Of a stretch of DNA of 64,000 bases, positions 47,774-58,327 are shown one piece after another (position 1 is the stretch's first letter; every line of letters begins with the position of its first letter). Below the pieces are notes generated by a model. That model was not told the DNA's origin, made no database searches, and saw only the letters and a program-made list of their open reading frames with translations. The translations under genes and the position numbers were made by a program. The stretch lies in assembly GCF_001690275.1 (NCBI RefSeq), contig NZ_LZGW01000056.1, forward strand, positions 62,001 through 126,000, given 5' to 3'. This DNA comes from Gilliamella sp. WF3-4 (GTDB taxonomy: Bacteria; Pseudomonadota; Gammaproteobacteria; Enterobacterales; Orbaceae).

Positions 47774-49435
47774 ATGATAACTCAACTAACTATTAATAAT
47801 TTTGCTATTGTGGATCAGCTTCTTGTCGATTTTACTTCGGGTATGACCGCTATTACCGGTGAAACGGGTGCAGGGAAGTCGATTGCCATTGATGCATTGG
47901 GATTATGTTTAGGCAATCGTTCCGATGCCTCATCGATTCGCTATGGTGCAGATCGCGTTGATATTTCTGCAAGTTTTGTACTTGATGATACACCAGCTGC
48001 TTTTGCTTGGCTCAGTGAAAACCAACTTGATGAAGGCAATGAATGTATTTTACGGCGCGTTATTAATCAAGATGGACGTTCTAAGGCTTTTATTAATGGT
48101 CGTGCAGTACCTATTTCGCAATTAAAAGATTTGGGGCAGATGCTCATTCAAATTCATGGTCAACATGAACATCAACGGCTTTTGCGCAGTGACTATCAAC
48201 AGTTGTTACTAAATCATTATATGAATGAGCCAACACTGCTAACACAGATGCATCAAGCTTATAAGCAATGGAAAGATGCAGTGCGTACTTACCAACAATA
48301 TGAAGCTTCACGGCAAGAACGTGACGCACATATGCAACTTTTGCAATATCAGTTAAAAGAACTTAATGAGTTTTCGCCAATTGAAGGAGAATATCAACAA
48401 ATTGACGAAGAGTACAAGCGATTATCAAACAGTGAACAATTAATTAACCTTAGTCAACAATCAGTCATGCTATTAGATGAAACTGATGATTATAATGTTA
48501 ATAATTTACTAAGTAGCGTAAAAAATAGCGTTCAAGAACTAGCTGAACTCGACCCTTTCTTAAATAGCGTTTATAACATGTTAGAAGAAGCCTCTATCCA
48601 AATTAAAGAGGCAAGTGATGAACTGCGCCACTATAGCGAGCGTTTAGAACTCGATCCTGCTCGCGCCATGCAACTTGAACAGCGAATTTCAAAGCAAATT
48701 GCTTTAGCTCGCAAACATCATGTATCTCCCGAAACCCTACCCGAATTACATCAAAATTTGTTAGCTGAATTTAAACAAATTAATCAACAAGATGAGCAAA
48801 GCGAGCAACTGAAAACAGATATAAAAAAATATCATCAAATTGCTATTGAAATTGCGGCTAAATTACACCAAAAACGCTTAACAATCAGTAAAACGTTAGC
48901 GAAAAACGTGACCGCAACGATGCATGAATTATCTATGCCAAATGGACAATTAAGTATAGATATTGCTTTTAACGAAAATCGATTAAACAGCGATGGGGCT
49001 GATCAAGTAACATTTTTAGTCAGTACTAATGCCGGTCAAAATCCACAACCGCTGGCTAAAGTCGCATCGGGTGGCGAATTATCCCGTATTGCTTTAGCAA
49101 TTCAAGTGTTAACGGCAAAAAAAATGGATACGCCTGCGTTAATCTTTGATGAAATTGATGTCGGTATCAGCGGTCCAACTGCCGCCAAAGTAGGGCAGCT
49201 ATTAAGAGAGCTTGGGCAATCAACGCAAGTTATTACCGTTACGCACTTACCACAAGTAGCAGGGCAAGCTAATCAGCATTACTTTGTTAGTAAACAAACT
49301 AATAGCAAAAAAACGTCCACAGATATGCAAAAATTAGACAATGATGGACGGTTAAATGAGTTAGCGAGATTATTAGGTGGCGATAAAATTACAGATGCAA
49401 CATTAGCCAACGCAAAAGAGCTACTTATTATCTAA
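47774..49435 (+). CDS. recN: DNA repair ATPase RecN
   Basis: 553 residues, an SMC-like protein that helps hold sister chromatids during double-strand break repair. Walker A is GETGAGKS (30-37), a long coiled-coil middle is interrupted by a hinge, and the C-terminal ABC signature [16 protein letters not shown] is followed by Walker [14 protein letters not shown]. It is preceded by a LexA box. Confidence 0.98.
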   Translation: MITQLTINNFAIVDQLLVDFTSGMTAITGETGAGKSIAIDALGLCLGNRSDASSIRYGADRVDISASFVLDDTPAAFAWLSENQLDEGNECILRRVINQDGRSKAFINGRAVPISQLKDLGQMLIQIHGQHEHQRLLRSDYQQLLLNHYMNEPTLLTQMHQAYKQWKDAVRTYQQYEASRQERDAHMQLLQYQLKELNEFSPIEGEYQQIDEEYKRLSNSEQLINLSQQSVMLLDETDDYNVNNLLSSVKNSVQELAELDPFLNSVYNMLEEASIQIKEASDELRHYSERLELDPARAMQLEQRISKQIALARKHHVSPETLPELHQNLLAEFKQINQQDEQSEQLKTDIKKYHQIAIEIAAKLHQKRLTISKTLAKNVTATMHELSMPNGQLSIDIAFNENRLNSDGADQVTFLVSTNAGQNPQPLAKVASGGELSRIALAIQVLTAKKMDTPALIFDEIDVGISGPTAAKVGQLLRELGQSTQVITVTHLPQVAGQANQHYFVSKQTNSKKTSTDMQKLDNDGRLNELARLLGGDKITDATLANAKELLII

Positions 49436-49486
49436 TTTAATTGTGGTAATATAGCGCTTTCATTTTAGGTGTGAAGGAAGCTTCTC

Positions 49487-50713
49487 ATGAGTTTATCTGG
49501 TAAACGTATTTTATTAGGAATTACAGGTGGCATTGCTGCTTATAAATGCCCTGATCTTGTTCGCCATTTAAAGAAAGCTGGTGCGCAAGTGCATGTCGTT
49601 TTAACTGATTCGGCTAGCCATTTTGTCACCAAAATGACCCTACAAGCCGTATCTGGCAATCCGGTATCAAGTGATCTATTTGATCCTTCAGCTGAGCTTT
49701 CTATGAGCCACATTGAACTCGCAAAATGGGCTGATTTTGTCCTAATTGCTCCCGCTACAGCAAATATAATTGCCAAAATGGCAAATGGAATTGCCGATGA
49801 TCTGCTTTCTACCATTTGCTTAGCAAGCTCTGCACCGATTGCTATTGCACCTGCGATGAATCAACAAATGTATAAAGCCACAGCAACTCAACATAATTTA
49901 TCAGTATTAGCATCAAGAAATACCCTAATTTTAGGCCCTGATAATGGATATCAAGCCTGCGGAGATATAGGTCCAGGCCGAATGCTTGAACCGCATACTA
50001 TTGTTGAAGAAATTGCTCACTTTTTTTCTAAAAAGTCGGTGCTTTCAGGTTTGTCTATTACAATTACAGCAGGTCCAACCATTGAAGAGATTGATCCTGT
50101 TCGTTACATTAGTAATTACAGCTCAGGAAAAATGGGCTTTGCTATTGCAAACGCGGCTGCACAAATGGGTGCAACAGTGACGTTAATTAGTGGGCCAGTT
50201 CATTTAAATACACCAAATAATGTCAACCGAATTGACGTTAAAAGCGCTAGACAGATGTACGATGAAGCACTAAATCACGCGCAAAAATCAACTATTTTTA
50301 TTTCTTGCGCCGCTGTTGCTGATTATCATGCTAAAACAATTGCAACGCAAAAAATCAAAAAAATAAGCGATAACGATGAACTTACTATTGAATTAGTTAA
50401 AAATCCCGATATTGTTGCAAGTGTAGCAGCACTAAAAAGCCATCGGCCTTTTGTTGTTGGATTTGCTGCTGAAACCAATGATGTTAAAGCTTATGCAATA
50501 AAAAAATTAATCGATAAAAACTTAGATTTAATTTGTGCTAATGATGTTTCAGATAAAACTATTGGCTTTAATTCCGATCAAAATTCATTAACACTATATT
50601 GGCAAAGTGGTGAGCAAACGTTACCATTAAGCAGTAAACAACAATTAGCAACACAGTTACTTCAAGCTGTTATAACACGATATAAAGCGAGTCATGATGA
50701 AAAGAAAAATTGA
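49487..50713 (+). CDS. coaBC: Bifunctional phosphopantothenoylcysteine decarboxylase/synthetase
   Basis: 408 residues. The N-terminal CoaC flavoprotein half ([27 protein letters not shown] with the active His, [18 protein letters not shown] with the active Cys) is followed at about 190 by the CoaB half ([25 protein letters not shown]). It makes 4'-phosphopantetheine in coenzyme A synthesis. dut overlaps its end by 20 bases. Confidence 0.98.
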   Translation: MSLSGKRILLGITGGIAAYKCPDLVRHLKKAGAQVHVVLTDSASHFVTKMTLQAVSGNPVSSDLFDPSAELSMSHIELAKWADFVLIAPATANIIAKMANGIADDLLSTICLASSAPIAIAPAMNQQMYKATATQHNLSVLASRNTLILGPDNGYQACGDIGPGRMLEPHTIVEEIAHFFSKKSVLSGLSITITAGPTIEEIDPVRYISNYSSGKMGFAIANAAAQMGATVTLISGPVHLNTPNNVNRIDVKSARQMYDEALNHAQKSTIFISCAAVADYHAKTIATQKIKKISDNDELTIELVKNPDIVASVAALKSHRPFVVGFAAETNDVKAYAIKKLIDKNLDLICANDVSDKTIGFNSDQNSLTLYWQSGEQTLPLSSKQQLATQLLQAVITRYKASHDEKKN

Positions 50714-51155
50714 TATAAAAGTATTAGACAAACGACTGGGGAATGAATTTCCACTACCTACCTATGCAACGGAAGGATCTGCGGGTATTGATTTACGAGC
50801 GATGTTTGATAAAACAACTGAAATAAAACCAGGCGAAACCATCTTAACACCTACGGGGCTATCAATGCATATTGCTGATCCTAGCTTGGCTGCATTAGTA
50901 TTGCCTCGATCAGGACTTGGTTCAAAAAATGGTATTGTGCTTGGTAATTTGGTTGGTTTAATCGATTCTGATTATCAAGGTCAGCTATTTGTTCCTGTTT
51001 GGAACCGTAGCCAAACGCCTTTTGTGATTGAAGCAGGTGATAGAATTGCCCAATTAATTATCGTTCCAGTTGTGCAAGCAGAATTTAATATTGTTGATGA
51101 ATTTATTGAGTCAGCACGCGGTGAAGGTGGATTTGGACATTCGGGTAAAAAATGA
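50694..51155 (+). CDS. dut: dUTP diphosphatase
   Basis: 153-residue trimeric dUTPase that hydrolyses dUTP to dUMP, preventing uracil in DNA and feeding dTMP synthesis. All five motifs are visible: [36 protein letters not shown] and [10 protein letters not shown] at the C-terminus. It overlaps coaBC and slmA, the conserved coaBC-dut-slmA unit. Confidence 0.98.
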   Translation: MMKRKIDIKVLDKRLGNEFPLPTYATEGSAGIDLRAMFDKTTEIKPGETILTPTGLSMHIADPSLAALVLPRSGLGSKNGIVLGNLVGLIDSDYQGQLFVPVWNRSQTPFVIEAGDRIAQLIIVPVVQAEFNIVDEFIESARGEGGFGHSGKK

Positions 51156-51745
51156 TCGTGAGTAGCAAAAATAAAAATCGCAAAGAAGACATATTACAAG
51201 CATTGGCAACGATGCTCGAATCCAATGAAGGGACTCAGAGAATCACAACAGCTAAATTAGCCGCAATGGTAGGTGTCTCTGAAGCTGCGCTATATCGACA
51301 TTTTCCAAGCAAAACAAAAATGTTTGAAAGCTTAATTGTCTATATTGAAGATATCTTGTTATCTCGTATTAATGTGATTATACAAGAACAATCTGCTACA
51401 TTTACTCGCTTACAGCTTATTCTTGCGTTGATATTAGGTTTTTCTGAAAAAAATCCAGGATTAACCAGAATTATGACTGGCCACGCATTAATGTTTGAGC
51501 AAGAACAATTACAAGAACGTATTAGCCAGCTATTTGAACGCATTGAAACCCAAATCAAACAAGTTCTACGTGAGCGAAAAATTCGTGAAGGAGTTGCATT
51601 CATAACAGATGAGCGTATTTTATCTAGCCAATTGTTAGCTTTTTGTGAGGGCATGATGGCACGATATTCTCGTTCAGGCTTTAAATATCTACCAACAACT
51701 AATTTTGACACACGTTGGGCTTTATTAGCCAAACAATTGGTTTAA
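51152..51745 (+). CDS. slmA: Nucleoid occlusion factor SlmA
   Basis: 197-residue TetR-type protein that binds chromosomal sites and blocks FtsZ ring assembly over the nucleoid. The N-terminal helix-turn-helix is [20 protein letters not shown] followed by [11 protein letters not shown]. The start overlaps the dut stop by four bases (ATGA). Length and context match E. coli SlmA. Confidence 0.97.
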   Translation: MIVSSKNKNRKEDILQALATMLESNEGTQRITTAKLAAMVGVSEAALYRHFPSKTKMFESLIVYIEDILLSRINVIIQEQSATFTRLQLILALILGFSEKNPGLTRIMTGHALMFEQEQLQERISQLFERIETQIKQVLRERKIREGVAFITDERILSSQLLAFCEGMMARYSRSGFKYLPTTNFDTRWALLAKQLV

Positions 51746-51806
51746 TCAATTTGGTAAACCAATACCTTGTTAAAAATTTTTATTACCGATTACTGAGGAT
51801 AATACG

Positions 51807-52640
51807 ATGAATTTTGAAGATTTTTCAAATCATGCCATTTCGTTTATCAAAAGGTACGATGGAGTGGTTTTTAGCTATATTGCACATTTTTGCTTTGCTA
51901 TTATTATTTTTATTATTGGTAGAACTATCGCTAAATTTATTAGCAAGCAATTAAAACGAATATTATTAAATCGCCACGTTGATCCGACGGTAGTTAAATT
52001 TGTCAGCGCTTTGTCGTACTATGCCTTTATGGTAATGACATTAGTTGCCGTTTTAGGTCAATTGGGCGTACAAACCGCTTCGATTGTCGCTGTTATTGGT
52101 GCTGCTGGTTTAGCTATTGGTTTGGCATTACAAGGCTCGCTATCTAACTTTGCAGCAGGCGTTATTTTAATTATTTTTCGACCATTTAAAGTCGGTGAAA
52201 CAGTAGTCATCAATAGCCAGCAAGGTGTTATTGATTCCATACAGATATTTTCAACATCTATTGTTACCCCTACCAATGAACTAGTTGTGATCCCTAATAG
52301 TCAGGTTGTCAGTGCCAATATTATTAACTATACACGCTTACCTGAAAGGCGTTTAGATTTAGTGATCAATGTAGGCTATAACTCAGATATTCAAAAAGTA
52401 TACCAAGTGTTAAAACAAGCGGTTGATAAAACCAGTAATATATTAACCAGCAAAGAGCCAACCATCCGGTTAGATGTCTTAGATGCTTCCTCAATGAATT
52501 TTAATGTATTAGTTTGGACATTAAATGAAAATTACGGTTCAGTAAAAGGGGAGTTACTTGAAAATATCAAAAATGCGCTAACAGAAAACAACATTAATAT
52601 TCCATATCCAACAATGGATGTAAATCTTAATACTAAGTAA
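51807..52640 (+). CDS. mscS: Small-conductance mechanosensitive channel MscS
   Basis: 277 residues. Three hydrophobic segments lie within the first 130, the third being the pore helix AAGLAIGLALQGSLSNFAAG. The beta domain GVILIIFRPFKVGE and the cytoplasmic cage follow. It opens under osmotic downshock to release solutes. It stands alone after slmA, ended by a strong terminator. Confidence 0.95.
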   Translation: MNFEDFSNHAISFIKRYDGVVFSYIAHFCFAIIIFIIGRTIAKFISKQLKRILLNRHVDPTVVKFVSALSYYAFMVMTLVAVLGQLGVQTASIVAVIGAAGLAIGLALQGSLSNFAAGVILIIFRPFKVGETVVINSQQGVIDSIQIFSTSIVTPTNELVVIPNSQVVSANIINYTRLPERRLDLVINVGYNSDIQKVYQVLKQAVDKTSNILTSKEPTIRLDVLDASSMNFNVLVWTLNENYGSVKGELLENIKNALTENNINIPYPTMDVNLNTK

Positions 52641-52650
52641 TTTACTAAAG

Positions 52651-52679
52651 CTCCGTTGATAGATATCAACGGAGTTTTT
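52651..52679 (+). terminator. mscS terminator
   Basis: CTCCGTTGA-TAGATA-TCAACGGAG followed by five T; ten bases after the mscS stop. Could also serve cysE from the other side. Confidence 0.85.
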
Positions 52680-52696
52680 ACATTAGTTAATAGCAA

Positions 52697-53491
52697 TTAA
52701 ATATCTTGATCCATATTTAAAGCTGGTTTTTCACAATCAGGGCAACCAACCACTTTCGCTGGCACACCAGCAACGGTTGTATGTTGTGGCACGGGATCCA
52801 ACACCACAGAGCCAGCACCAATTTTAGCGCCTTTACCTATCTCAATATTACCTAAAATTGTTGAATGTGCACCAATCATTACCCCTTCGCGTATTTTGGG
52901 GTGACGATCACCGTTTTGTTTACCTGTTCCGCCTAATGTTACTGATTGTAAGATAGAAACATCATTCTCAATCACCACTGTTTCACCAACCACAATTCCT
53001 GTCGCATGATCAAACATCACGCCACAACCAATTTGAGCTGCGGGATGAATATCAACACCAAACACTATCGCAATCTGGCTTTGTAAAAAAATGGCTAGTG
53101 ATTTACGATCTTGCATCCAAAGCCAGTGAGCAATCCGATAAGCTTGTAATGATAAAAAGCCTTTATAATAAAGTAGTGGTGTTGAGTAATAATTAGTTGC
53201 AGGATCGCGAATATAGACAGCGATAATATCATTTATAGCTGATTGAATAATGCTTTCATCTGCTTCGTACGCCTGCCGAGCAATTTCACGAATTTCAATA
53301 GCAGGCATAACCTGAGAAACAAGCTTATTGGCTAAAATATAACTTAAAGCATCCCCTAGCTTTTCATGGTTTAGTAAAGTTGCGTGGAAATAACTAGCTA
53401 GCATCGGTTCGCTTTCAACTAATGTTGAGGCTTCTTGTCGAATGGTTTGCCATAACATTTCGGGTTTAACAACAATCTTTGCATCGTTCAC
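52697..53491 (-). CDS. cysE: Serine O-acetyltransferase
   Basis: 264 residues, first step of cysteine synthesis from serine and acetyl-CoA. An N-terminal helical domain (ASYFHATLLNHEKLGDALSY) is followed by left-handed beta-helix repeats (PAAQIGCGVMFDHATGIVVG, IREGVMIGAHSTILGN, IEIGKGAKIGAGSVVL). The C-terminus (ALNMDQDI) ends in Ile, as in many CysE proteins that bind CysK. Single gene. Confidence 0.97.
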   Translation of the reverse strand: MNDAKIVVKPEMLWQTIRQEASTLVESEPMLASYFHATLLNHEKLGDALSYILANKLVSQVMPAIEIREIARQAYEADESIIQSAINDIIAVYIRDPATNYYSTPLLYYKGFLSLQAYRIAHWLWMQDRKSLAIFLQSQIAIVFGVDIHPAAQIGCGVMFDHATGIVVGETVVIENDVSILQSVTLGGTGKQNGDRHPKIREGVMIGAHSTILGNIEIGKGAKIGAGSVVLDPVPQHTTVAGVPAKVVGCPDCEKPALNMDQDI

Positions 53492-53629
53492 AACAAGTTC
53501 CTATACACATTAACTAAAATTGCTAACATTGTTTCGCAAACTTACCTTGGAAGCAAGTACTGTATTAAGCTGGCATCATTAAAAAGTCAAATGGCAACGT
53601 ATGTTTCCATTTTTTAATGAATACCCCAA

Positions 53630-54871
53630 CTAGTCGCAGTTCGCTTTCTTATCATCACTTAAAGTAAATATTGCTATTACTGAAGTAAGTAAAACAACAC
53701 CAGAAAGCACATAAAATGTTGTCGCATAGCCAGTATTATCAAATAATTTACCCACTAGCCATGATAGTACAATAACGCCAAGGTTTGATGAAATATTAAA
53801 ACCAACTAAATAAAGCGTAGCGGATAATCGAGCGTCAAAATGGCTTACGATATATTTAAACATGGCTAAAATAAATAATGGAATTTCAATCGCATGAAAT
53901 AGTTTAACAAATGAAATTAGGTAAATATTATCTAATGTTGCCGATAACCCAATTCGGCAAATCATAACTAACGCTGCAACTAACAATGATTTTTTAGCCC
54001 CCATTTTGTTAATAAAATAAGGCGCTATAATCATACAAGTTGCTTCTAAAAAGACTTGAAATGAATTTAAATAGCCATAGATTTGATAACCATCTTCTGA
54101 TTTTTCAAAAAAGCTCGTATAAAAATTCGGAAATAATTGCTGATCATAAATAGTATAAAAACTATAAGTACCGATAACAAAAAGAACAAACAACCAAAAC
54201 TTTTTCAATCCAAATAGTGAAAAAATTTCACCCATTGTTGGTATGGTTGATATTTTTTCTGCTGCAATATTTTTATTATGAGCCGTTGGCATTTGACCAT
54301 TTTTGGGTTTAAAAATAATGTTAATAGTCAAAAAGATAACAGCAACACCCGATGCCATCCAAAAATTAATATGGGGATCAATACCAAATAAAATACCTGC
54401 AACAAAGGTTGCCGCCGCATAACCAAATGATCCCCAAAACCGCGCAGAACCAAATTCAAATCCAAATAATCGACTAATACGTTCGATAAAAGAATCAATC
54501 AAAGCACTGCCTGAAATAAAGCTAGCACTTAAAACAGGTGCACCGAGACAAACTCCCCAAATAAAATCATGTCGCAATAAAGGTTCATACACATAAATTA
54601 AGAACGGTCCAATCAGTACCATAATGATACTTTGAAAGGTCACAACCGCTTTTCCTATTTGTAATTTATCTTGAATAATGCCGTAGAAAATCATGAAAAA
54701 CATTGCAGCAGCAGAGTTAGCCGCATAAACAATACCTAACTGTTCACCCGATAACCCAATTTTTTTTTGTAACCAAATTGCATAAAAAGACCACCAAAGC
54801 GACCATGCCGCGTAAAAAGTAATAAGGTAGCCAGATGAGAACCAATAATTTCTATTTTGTATCATATTCAT
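53630..54871 (-). CDS. cscB: Sucrose:proton symporter, CscB/LacY family
   Basis: 413 residues, 12 hydrophobic helices. It follows E. coli CscB closely: SWWSFYAIWLQ-type start (WSLWWSFYAIWLQKKIGLSG), MIFYGIIQDKL, YVYEPLL, FEFGSARFWGSFGYA, DQQLFPNFY and YGYLNSFQVFLEA. These distinguish oligosaccharide symporters from drug exporters. Two GTTAAC-type operators lie just upstream. It takes up sucrose (or a related fructoside) unphosphorylated, to be split by the GH32 enzyme at 58.3 kb. Confidence 0.92.
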   Translation of the reverse strand: MNMIQNRNYWFSSGYLITFYAAWSLWWSFYAIWLQKKIGLSGEQLGIVYAANSAAAMFFMIFYGIIQDKLQIGKAVVTFQSIIMVLIGPFLIYVYEPLLRHDFIWGVCLGAPVLSASFISGSALIDSFIERISRLFGFEFGSARFWGSFGYAAATFVAGILFGIDPHINFWMASGVAVIFLTINIIFKPKNGQMPTAHNKNIAAEKISTIPTMGEIFSLFGLKKFWLFVLFVIGTYSFYTIYDQQLFPNFYTSFFEKSEDGYQIYGYLNSFQVFLEATCMIIAPYFINKMGAKKSLLVAALVMICRIGLSATLDNIYLISFVKLFHAIEIPLFILAMFKYIVSHFDARLSATLYLVGFNISSNLGVIVLSWLVGKLFDNTGYATTFYVLSGVVLLTSVIAIFTLSDDKKANCD

Positions 54872-54906
54872 GTTTATTACTCTTATGTTGTTGAAGTTTA
54901 GGTAGG

Positions 54907-54932
54907 TTTAACGTTAACATGTTAATGTTAAC
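54907..54932. promoter_or_regulatory. Tandem operators in the cscB-regulator gap
   Basis: TTTAACGTTAAC (54907-54918) and GTTAATGTTAAC (54921-54932), each one base away from the palindrome GTTAACGTTAAC found upstream of the sucrose hydrolase gene. Centres are 14 bases apart. Likely bound by the LacI-type regulator encoded alongside. Confidence 0.75.
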
Positions 54933-55081
54933 ATTATGGGCATATTTCAGACGAAATGGATAGAACCAATTATCATAAATGTTATTTTCCTCACACTTTT
55001 TCTCATTTAAATTTGTGATATCATCATGCATGAGCAATGGCTAATAATTATTTTTATCTTATTGAACAAAAGGATATAACA

Positions 55082-56086
55082 ATGGCTTCTCTTAAGGATG
55101 TTGCAAAACTAGCATCGGTTTCATTAATGACTGTTTCGCGGGCAATAAATAATCCTGAAAAATTAAATAAAAAGACTTATAAACGCGTTAAACAAGCTAT
55201 TGAACAACTTAATTATGTTCCTGATTTATCGGCAAGAAAAATTCGTGGTGATAGTTCAGGACCTTGTGCTATTGGTGTATTAGCATTAGAAACCGCCATG
55301 ACGCCATTTTCAGTAGAATTACTACAAGCCATAGAAAAAACCGCACAAAATCACGGTTGGAATACCTTTATTGTTAATTTATTTGATGATAAAGATGCCG
55401 ATCATGCCATCAATACCCTGCTATCGTATCGCCCTAACGGTATCATCTATACCACAATGGGACTAAGAAAAGTTGAACTTCCTGAAAAGCTATTAGATAA
55501 AAATGTTGTATTAGCCAACTGTATAACGGATTCAAAAAAGTTAGCTTGCTATATTCCTGATGACTATTTAGGTCAATATCAAGCCATGCAACAGGTAATA
55601 AAGAAAGGTTATAAAAAACCATTATGTATCTATTTATCAGAAAAAACGCTAGCAGGAAAAACTAGGCGCACAGCAGCCGAACAAGCATGGATTGATGCAG
55701 GTAACAATTTGGATGATATTACCAGTTATCACACATCAATTTTGTCAGCTAACCTAGCTCAAGAATATATGGTGACAATTGATATATTGAAACAACATTG
55801 TAATAAAAAACCAGATTTTGATGTATTAATTTGTGGTAACGATCGGATCGCTTTTGTCGCTTATCAATTTTTACTTGGTCGGGGTTTTCATATTCCAAAT
55901 GATGTTGCTGTGCTAGGTTACGACAATATGGTGGGTACTGGTGAGCTATTTTATCCGCCATTGACAACAGTCCAATTGCCTCATTATGAGATTGGTGAAC
56001 AAGCAGCTTTACATATTATTGATGGCAAAACCCAAAATGAAATAATACCTGTAGCGTCACCTTATTTAAAAAGACAATCTTTATAA
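55082..56086 (+). CDS. LacI-family regulator of the sucrose genes (CscR-like)
   Basis: Start set at the ATG at 55082 (MASLKDVAKLASVS) with AAGGA upstream; 334 residues. Helix-turn-helix LKDVAKLASVSLMTVSRAIN is at about 4-23, and the sensor domain ends with GYDNMVGTGELFYPPLTTVQ. It is divergent from the sucrose permease, with two palindromic operators between them. The same 12-bp motif lies before the sucrose hydrolase gene 5 kb away, so this protein most probably controls both. Confidence 0.88.
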   Translation: MASLKDVAKLASVSLMTVSRAINNPEKLNKKTYKRVKQAIEQLNYVPDLSARKIRGDSSGPCAIGVLALETAMTPFSVELLQAIEKTAQNHGWNTFIVNLFDDKDADHAINTLLSYRPNGIIYTTMGLRKVELPEKLLDKNVVLANCITDSKKLACYIPDDYLGQYQAMQQVIKKGYKKPLCIYLSEKTLAGKTRRTAAEQAWIDAGNNLDDITSYHTSILSANLAQEYMVTIDILKQHCNKKPDFDVLICGNDRIAFVAYQFLLGRGFHIPNDVAVLGYDNMVGTGELFYPPLTTVQLPHYEIGEQAALHIIDGKTQNEIIPVASPYLKRQSL

Positions 56087-56644
56087 GAAAAATTAAAGAC
56101 TATTAAAACGAGTAATGCGGTATTTATCATTTAGCGTGTAATACGTAAAAATACCCATCATTCATATCATGTTATTGTCAAACATAAATATACGTCAATC
56201 AATTGATAATTAAGTAGGTCTATATCTTACTAACTAGTGGTTGAATATTGCCACAAGAATATGAACAATTGTATTACCAAAAAGAGCCATTTGCTAAGGT
56301 CAGCATAGACTAATATTTGGGTGAAAACCCAACAGATTACATTTATTCTATTTAGGTTAGGCATTACTAAGTTATCGTACTTTAACCCCTTTAATATATT
56401 ATAATATTTAACTATAGTTAAGAAATTAACCTTGTACAACTAGTTAAGTTTTATTATTATGAAAAAATAAATTTCATTTTGGAGTATAGCTGTGTAGTTT
56501 ATTGCGAGTTGTTCTTATCAATAATAATTATAATTACTCGCGTGATGCACAGAAGTCAGGCTTCCCTATCAAATTTTGACAATTTTCTAACGCATTGCTT
56601 CACGCTGTAATTTTCTTTTGTTTTTTCAGTGGTGGTAAAATTCA
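56087..56644. other. 558-bp gap between the LacI regulator and the SulP gene
   Basis: No intact gene. Around 56247-56305 the plus strand reads LPQEYEQLYYQKEPFAKVS-type text, then a stop and YLGENPTDYIYSI, which looks coding-like but is interrupted; it may be a gene relic. No RNA or mobile element is recognised. Confidence 0.35.
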
Positions 56645-58126
56645 ATGCAATCTTTACGTCAAGAATGGTTTTCAAATATCAGAAACGATGTCTTATCAGG
56701 TATCGTTGTAGCTCTTGCTCTTATTCCTGAAGCAATTGCTTTTTCAATTATTGCAGGTGTTGATCCCAAGGTGGGATTATATGCTGCTTTTTGTATAGCG
56801 GTTATTACCGCTTTTGTGGGTGGCCGTCCTGGAATGATCTCTGCGGCTACTGGTGCAATGGCATTATTAGTTGCAAGTCTGGTTAAAGCACATGGGATTG
56901 AATATTTACTAGCTGCAACCATACTATGTGGTATTTTTCAGATTATTGCAGGTTTTGTTAAATTAGGAAATTTAATGCGTTTTGTATCACGCTCAGTAGT
57001 AACCGGCTTTGTTAATGCATTAGCGATCTTAATATTTCTAGCACAACTTCCTGAACTGACCAATGTAACATGGCATGTCTATATGATGACTATTGCAGGG
57101 CTTGCTATTATTTATCTCTTCCCTTATGTCCCTAAAATAGGAAAAATTTTGCCATCACCGTTACTCTGTATTCTTATCCTTACGGGTATCTACATATATT
57201 TTGGGATGGATATAAGAACCGTTGGTAATATGGGAGCACTCCCTACGAGCTTACCTACCTTTTTGCTCCCTAATGTGCCTTTTAATCTTGATACATTATT
57301 GGTTATTCTGCCTTACTCAATTTCATTAGCAATTGTGGGATTATTGGAGTCGATGATGACCGCAACCATTGTGGATGATATAACCGATACACCAAGTGAT
57401 AAAAACCGAGAGTGCAAAGGGCAAGGTATCGCCAATATTATCGCCGGCTTTTTTGGTGGTATGGCTGGTTGCGCTATGATTGGTCAATCAATGGTGAATA
57501 TGAAGTCAGGAGGGCGAACGCGTTTATCCTCATTGATAGCCGGATCTATACTTTTATTATTAGTTGTTTTTTTGCAAGACTGGGTGAGCCAAATACCCAT
57601 GGCGGCATTAGTTGCTGTCATGATCATGGTTTCAATTGGCACCTTTAACTGGGACTCGATAAAAAACCTTACATCGTACCCACTTTCAACCAATATTGTT
57701 ATGCTTGCAACAGTCATTGTCGTCGTATTTTCCCATAATCTTGCTTACGGCGTATTTACGGGAGTATTACTAGCATCATTGTTTTATGCCAATAAAGTTG
57801 CCCATTATTTGCAAATTAAAAAGGAGCAACCAGTTAAACAGCACCGTATTTATAAAGTATATGGACAAGTATTTTTTGCCTCTTCTGCAAAATTTATTAG
57901 TTCATTTGATTTAAAAGAGGCTGTGCAAAAGGTAACAATAGATCTTACCCAAGCGCATTTTTGGGATATAACGGCTGTAGCAGCCTTAGATAAGGTTGTG
58001 ATTAAATTCCGCAAAGAAGGTGCACACGTAGAAGTTTTAGGGTTGAATAAAGCCAGCAGTACAATAGTTGATCATTTTGGCGTTTATGATAAACCCGATG
58101 CTAAGCAAACATTTAATAACCATTAA
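56645..58126 (+). CDS. SulP-family anion transporter with STAS domain
   Basis: 493 residues. About ten to twelve helices form the SulP permease ([55 protein letters not shown]), followed by a C-terminal STAS domain at about 400-490 ([20 protein letters not shown]). SulP proteins move sulfate, bicarbonate or dicarboxylates; the substrate is not clear here. It lies inside the sucrose regulon but has no obvious link to it and lacks the shared operator. Confidence 0.93.
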   Translation: MQSLRQEWFSNIRNDVLSGIVVALALIPEAIAFSIIAGVDPKVGLYAAFCIAVITAFVGGRPGMISAATGAMALLVASLVKAHGIEYLLAATILCGIFQIIAGFVKLGNLMRFVSRSVVTGFVNALAILIFLAQLPELTNVTWHVYMMTIAGLAIIYLFPYVPKIGKILPSPLLCILILTGIYIYFGMDIRTVGNMGALPTSLPTFLLPNVPFNLDTLLVILPYSISLAIVGLLESMMTATIVDDITDTPSDKNRECKGQGIANIIAGFFGGMAGCAMIGQSMVNMKSGGRTRLSSLIAGSILLLLVVFLQDWVSQIPMAALVAVMIMVSIGTFNWDSIKNLTSYPLSTNIVMLATVIVVVFSHNLAYGVFTGVLLASLFYANKVAHYLQIKKEQPVKQHRIYKVYGQVFFASSAKFISSFDLKEAVQKVTIDLTQAHFWDITAVAALDKVVIKFRKEGAHVEVLGLNKASSTIVDHFGVYDKPDAKQTFNNH

Positions 58127-58299
58127 AAATAATGGTCTGCGTTGATGGCTCTACATTATCATTTATTGTGCGATTATGTGGTATGGAGTAATAATAAACT
58201 TATGACACAAATTGTATGATCAATTATGTTACCTAAAAAGCCATTTATCGCACAACATTTAAAACTTCTCAATAAAAAGCTCAGTTTTCAAAGCCAAAC

Positions 58300-58321
58300 T
58301 TCACTGCCAATTGGCAGTGAA
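58300..58321 (-). terminator. Hairpin after cscA
   Basis: TTCACTGCC-AATT-GGCAGTGAA, a perfect 9-bp stem seven bases beyond the cscA stop on the minus strand. T-run is weak. Confidence 0.6.
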
Positions 58322-58327
58322 TAGGCA

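Noticed and set aside
55014..55029. A CRP-like site before the sucrose regulator (TGTGATATCATCATGC)
   Set aside because: Only one half-site matches; the second lacks TCACA.
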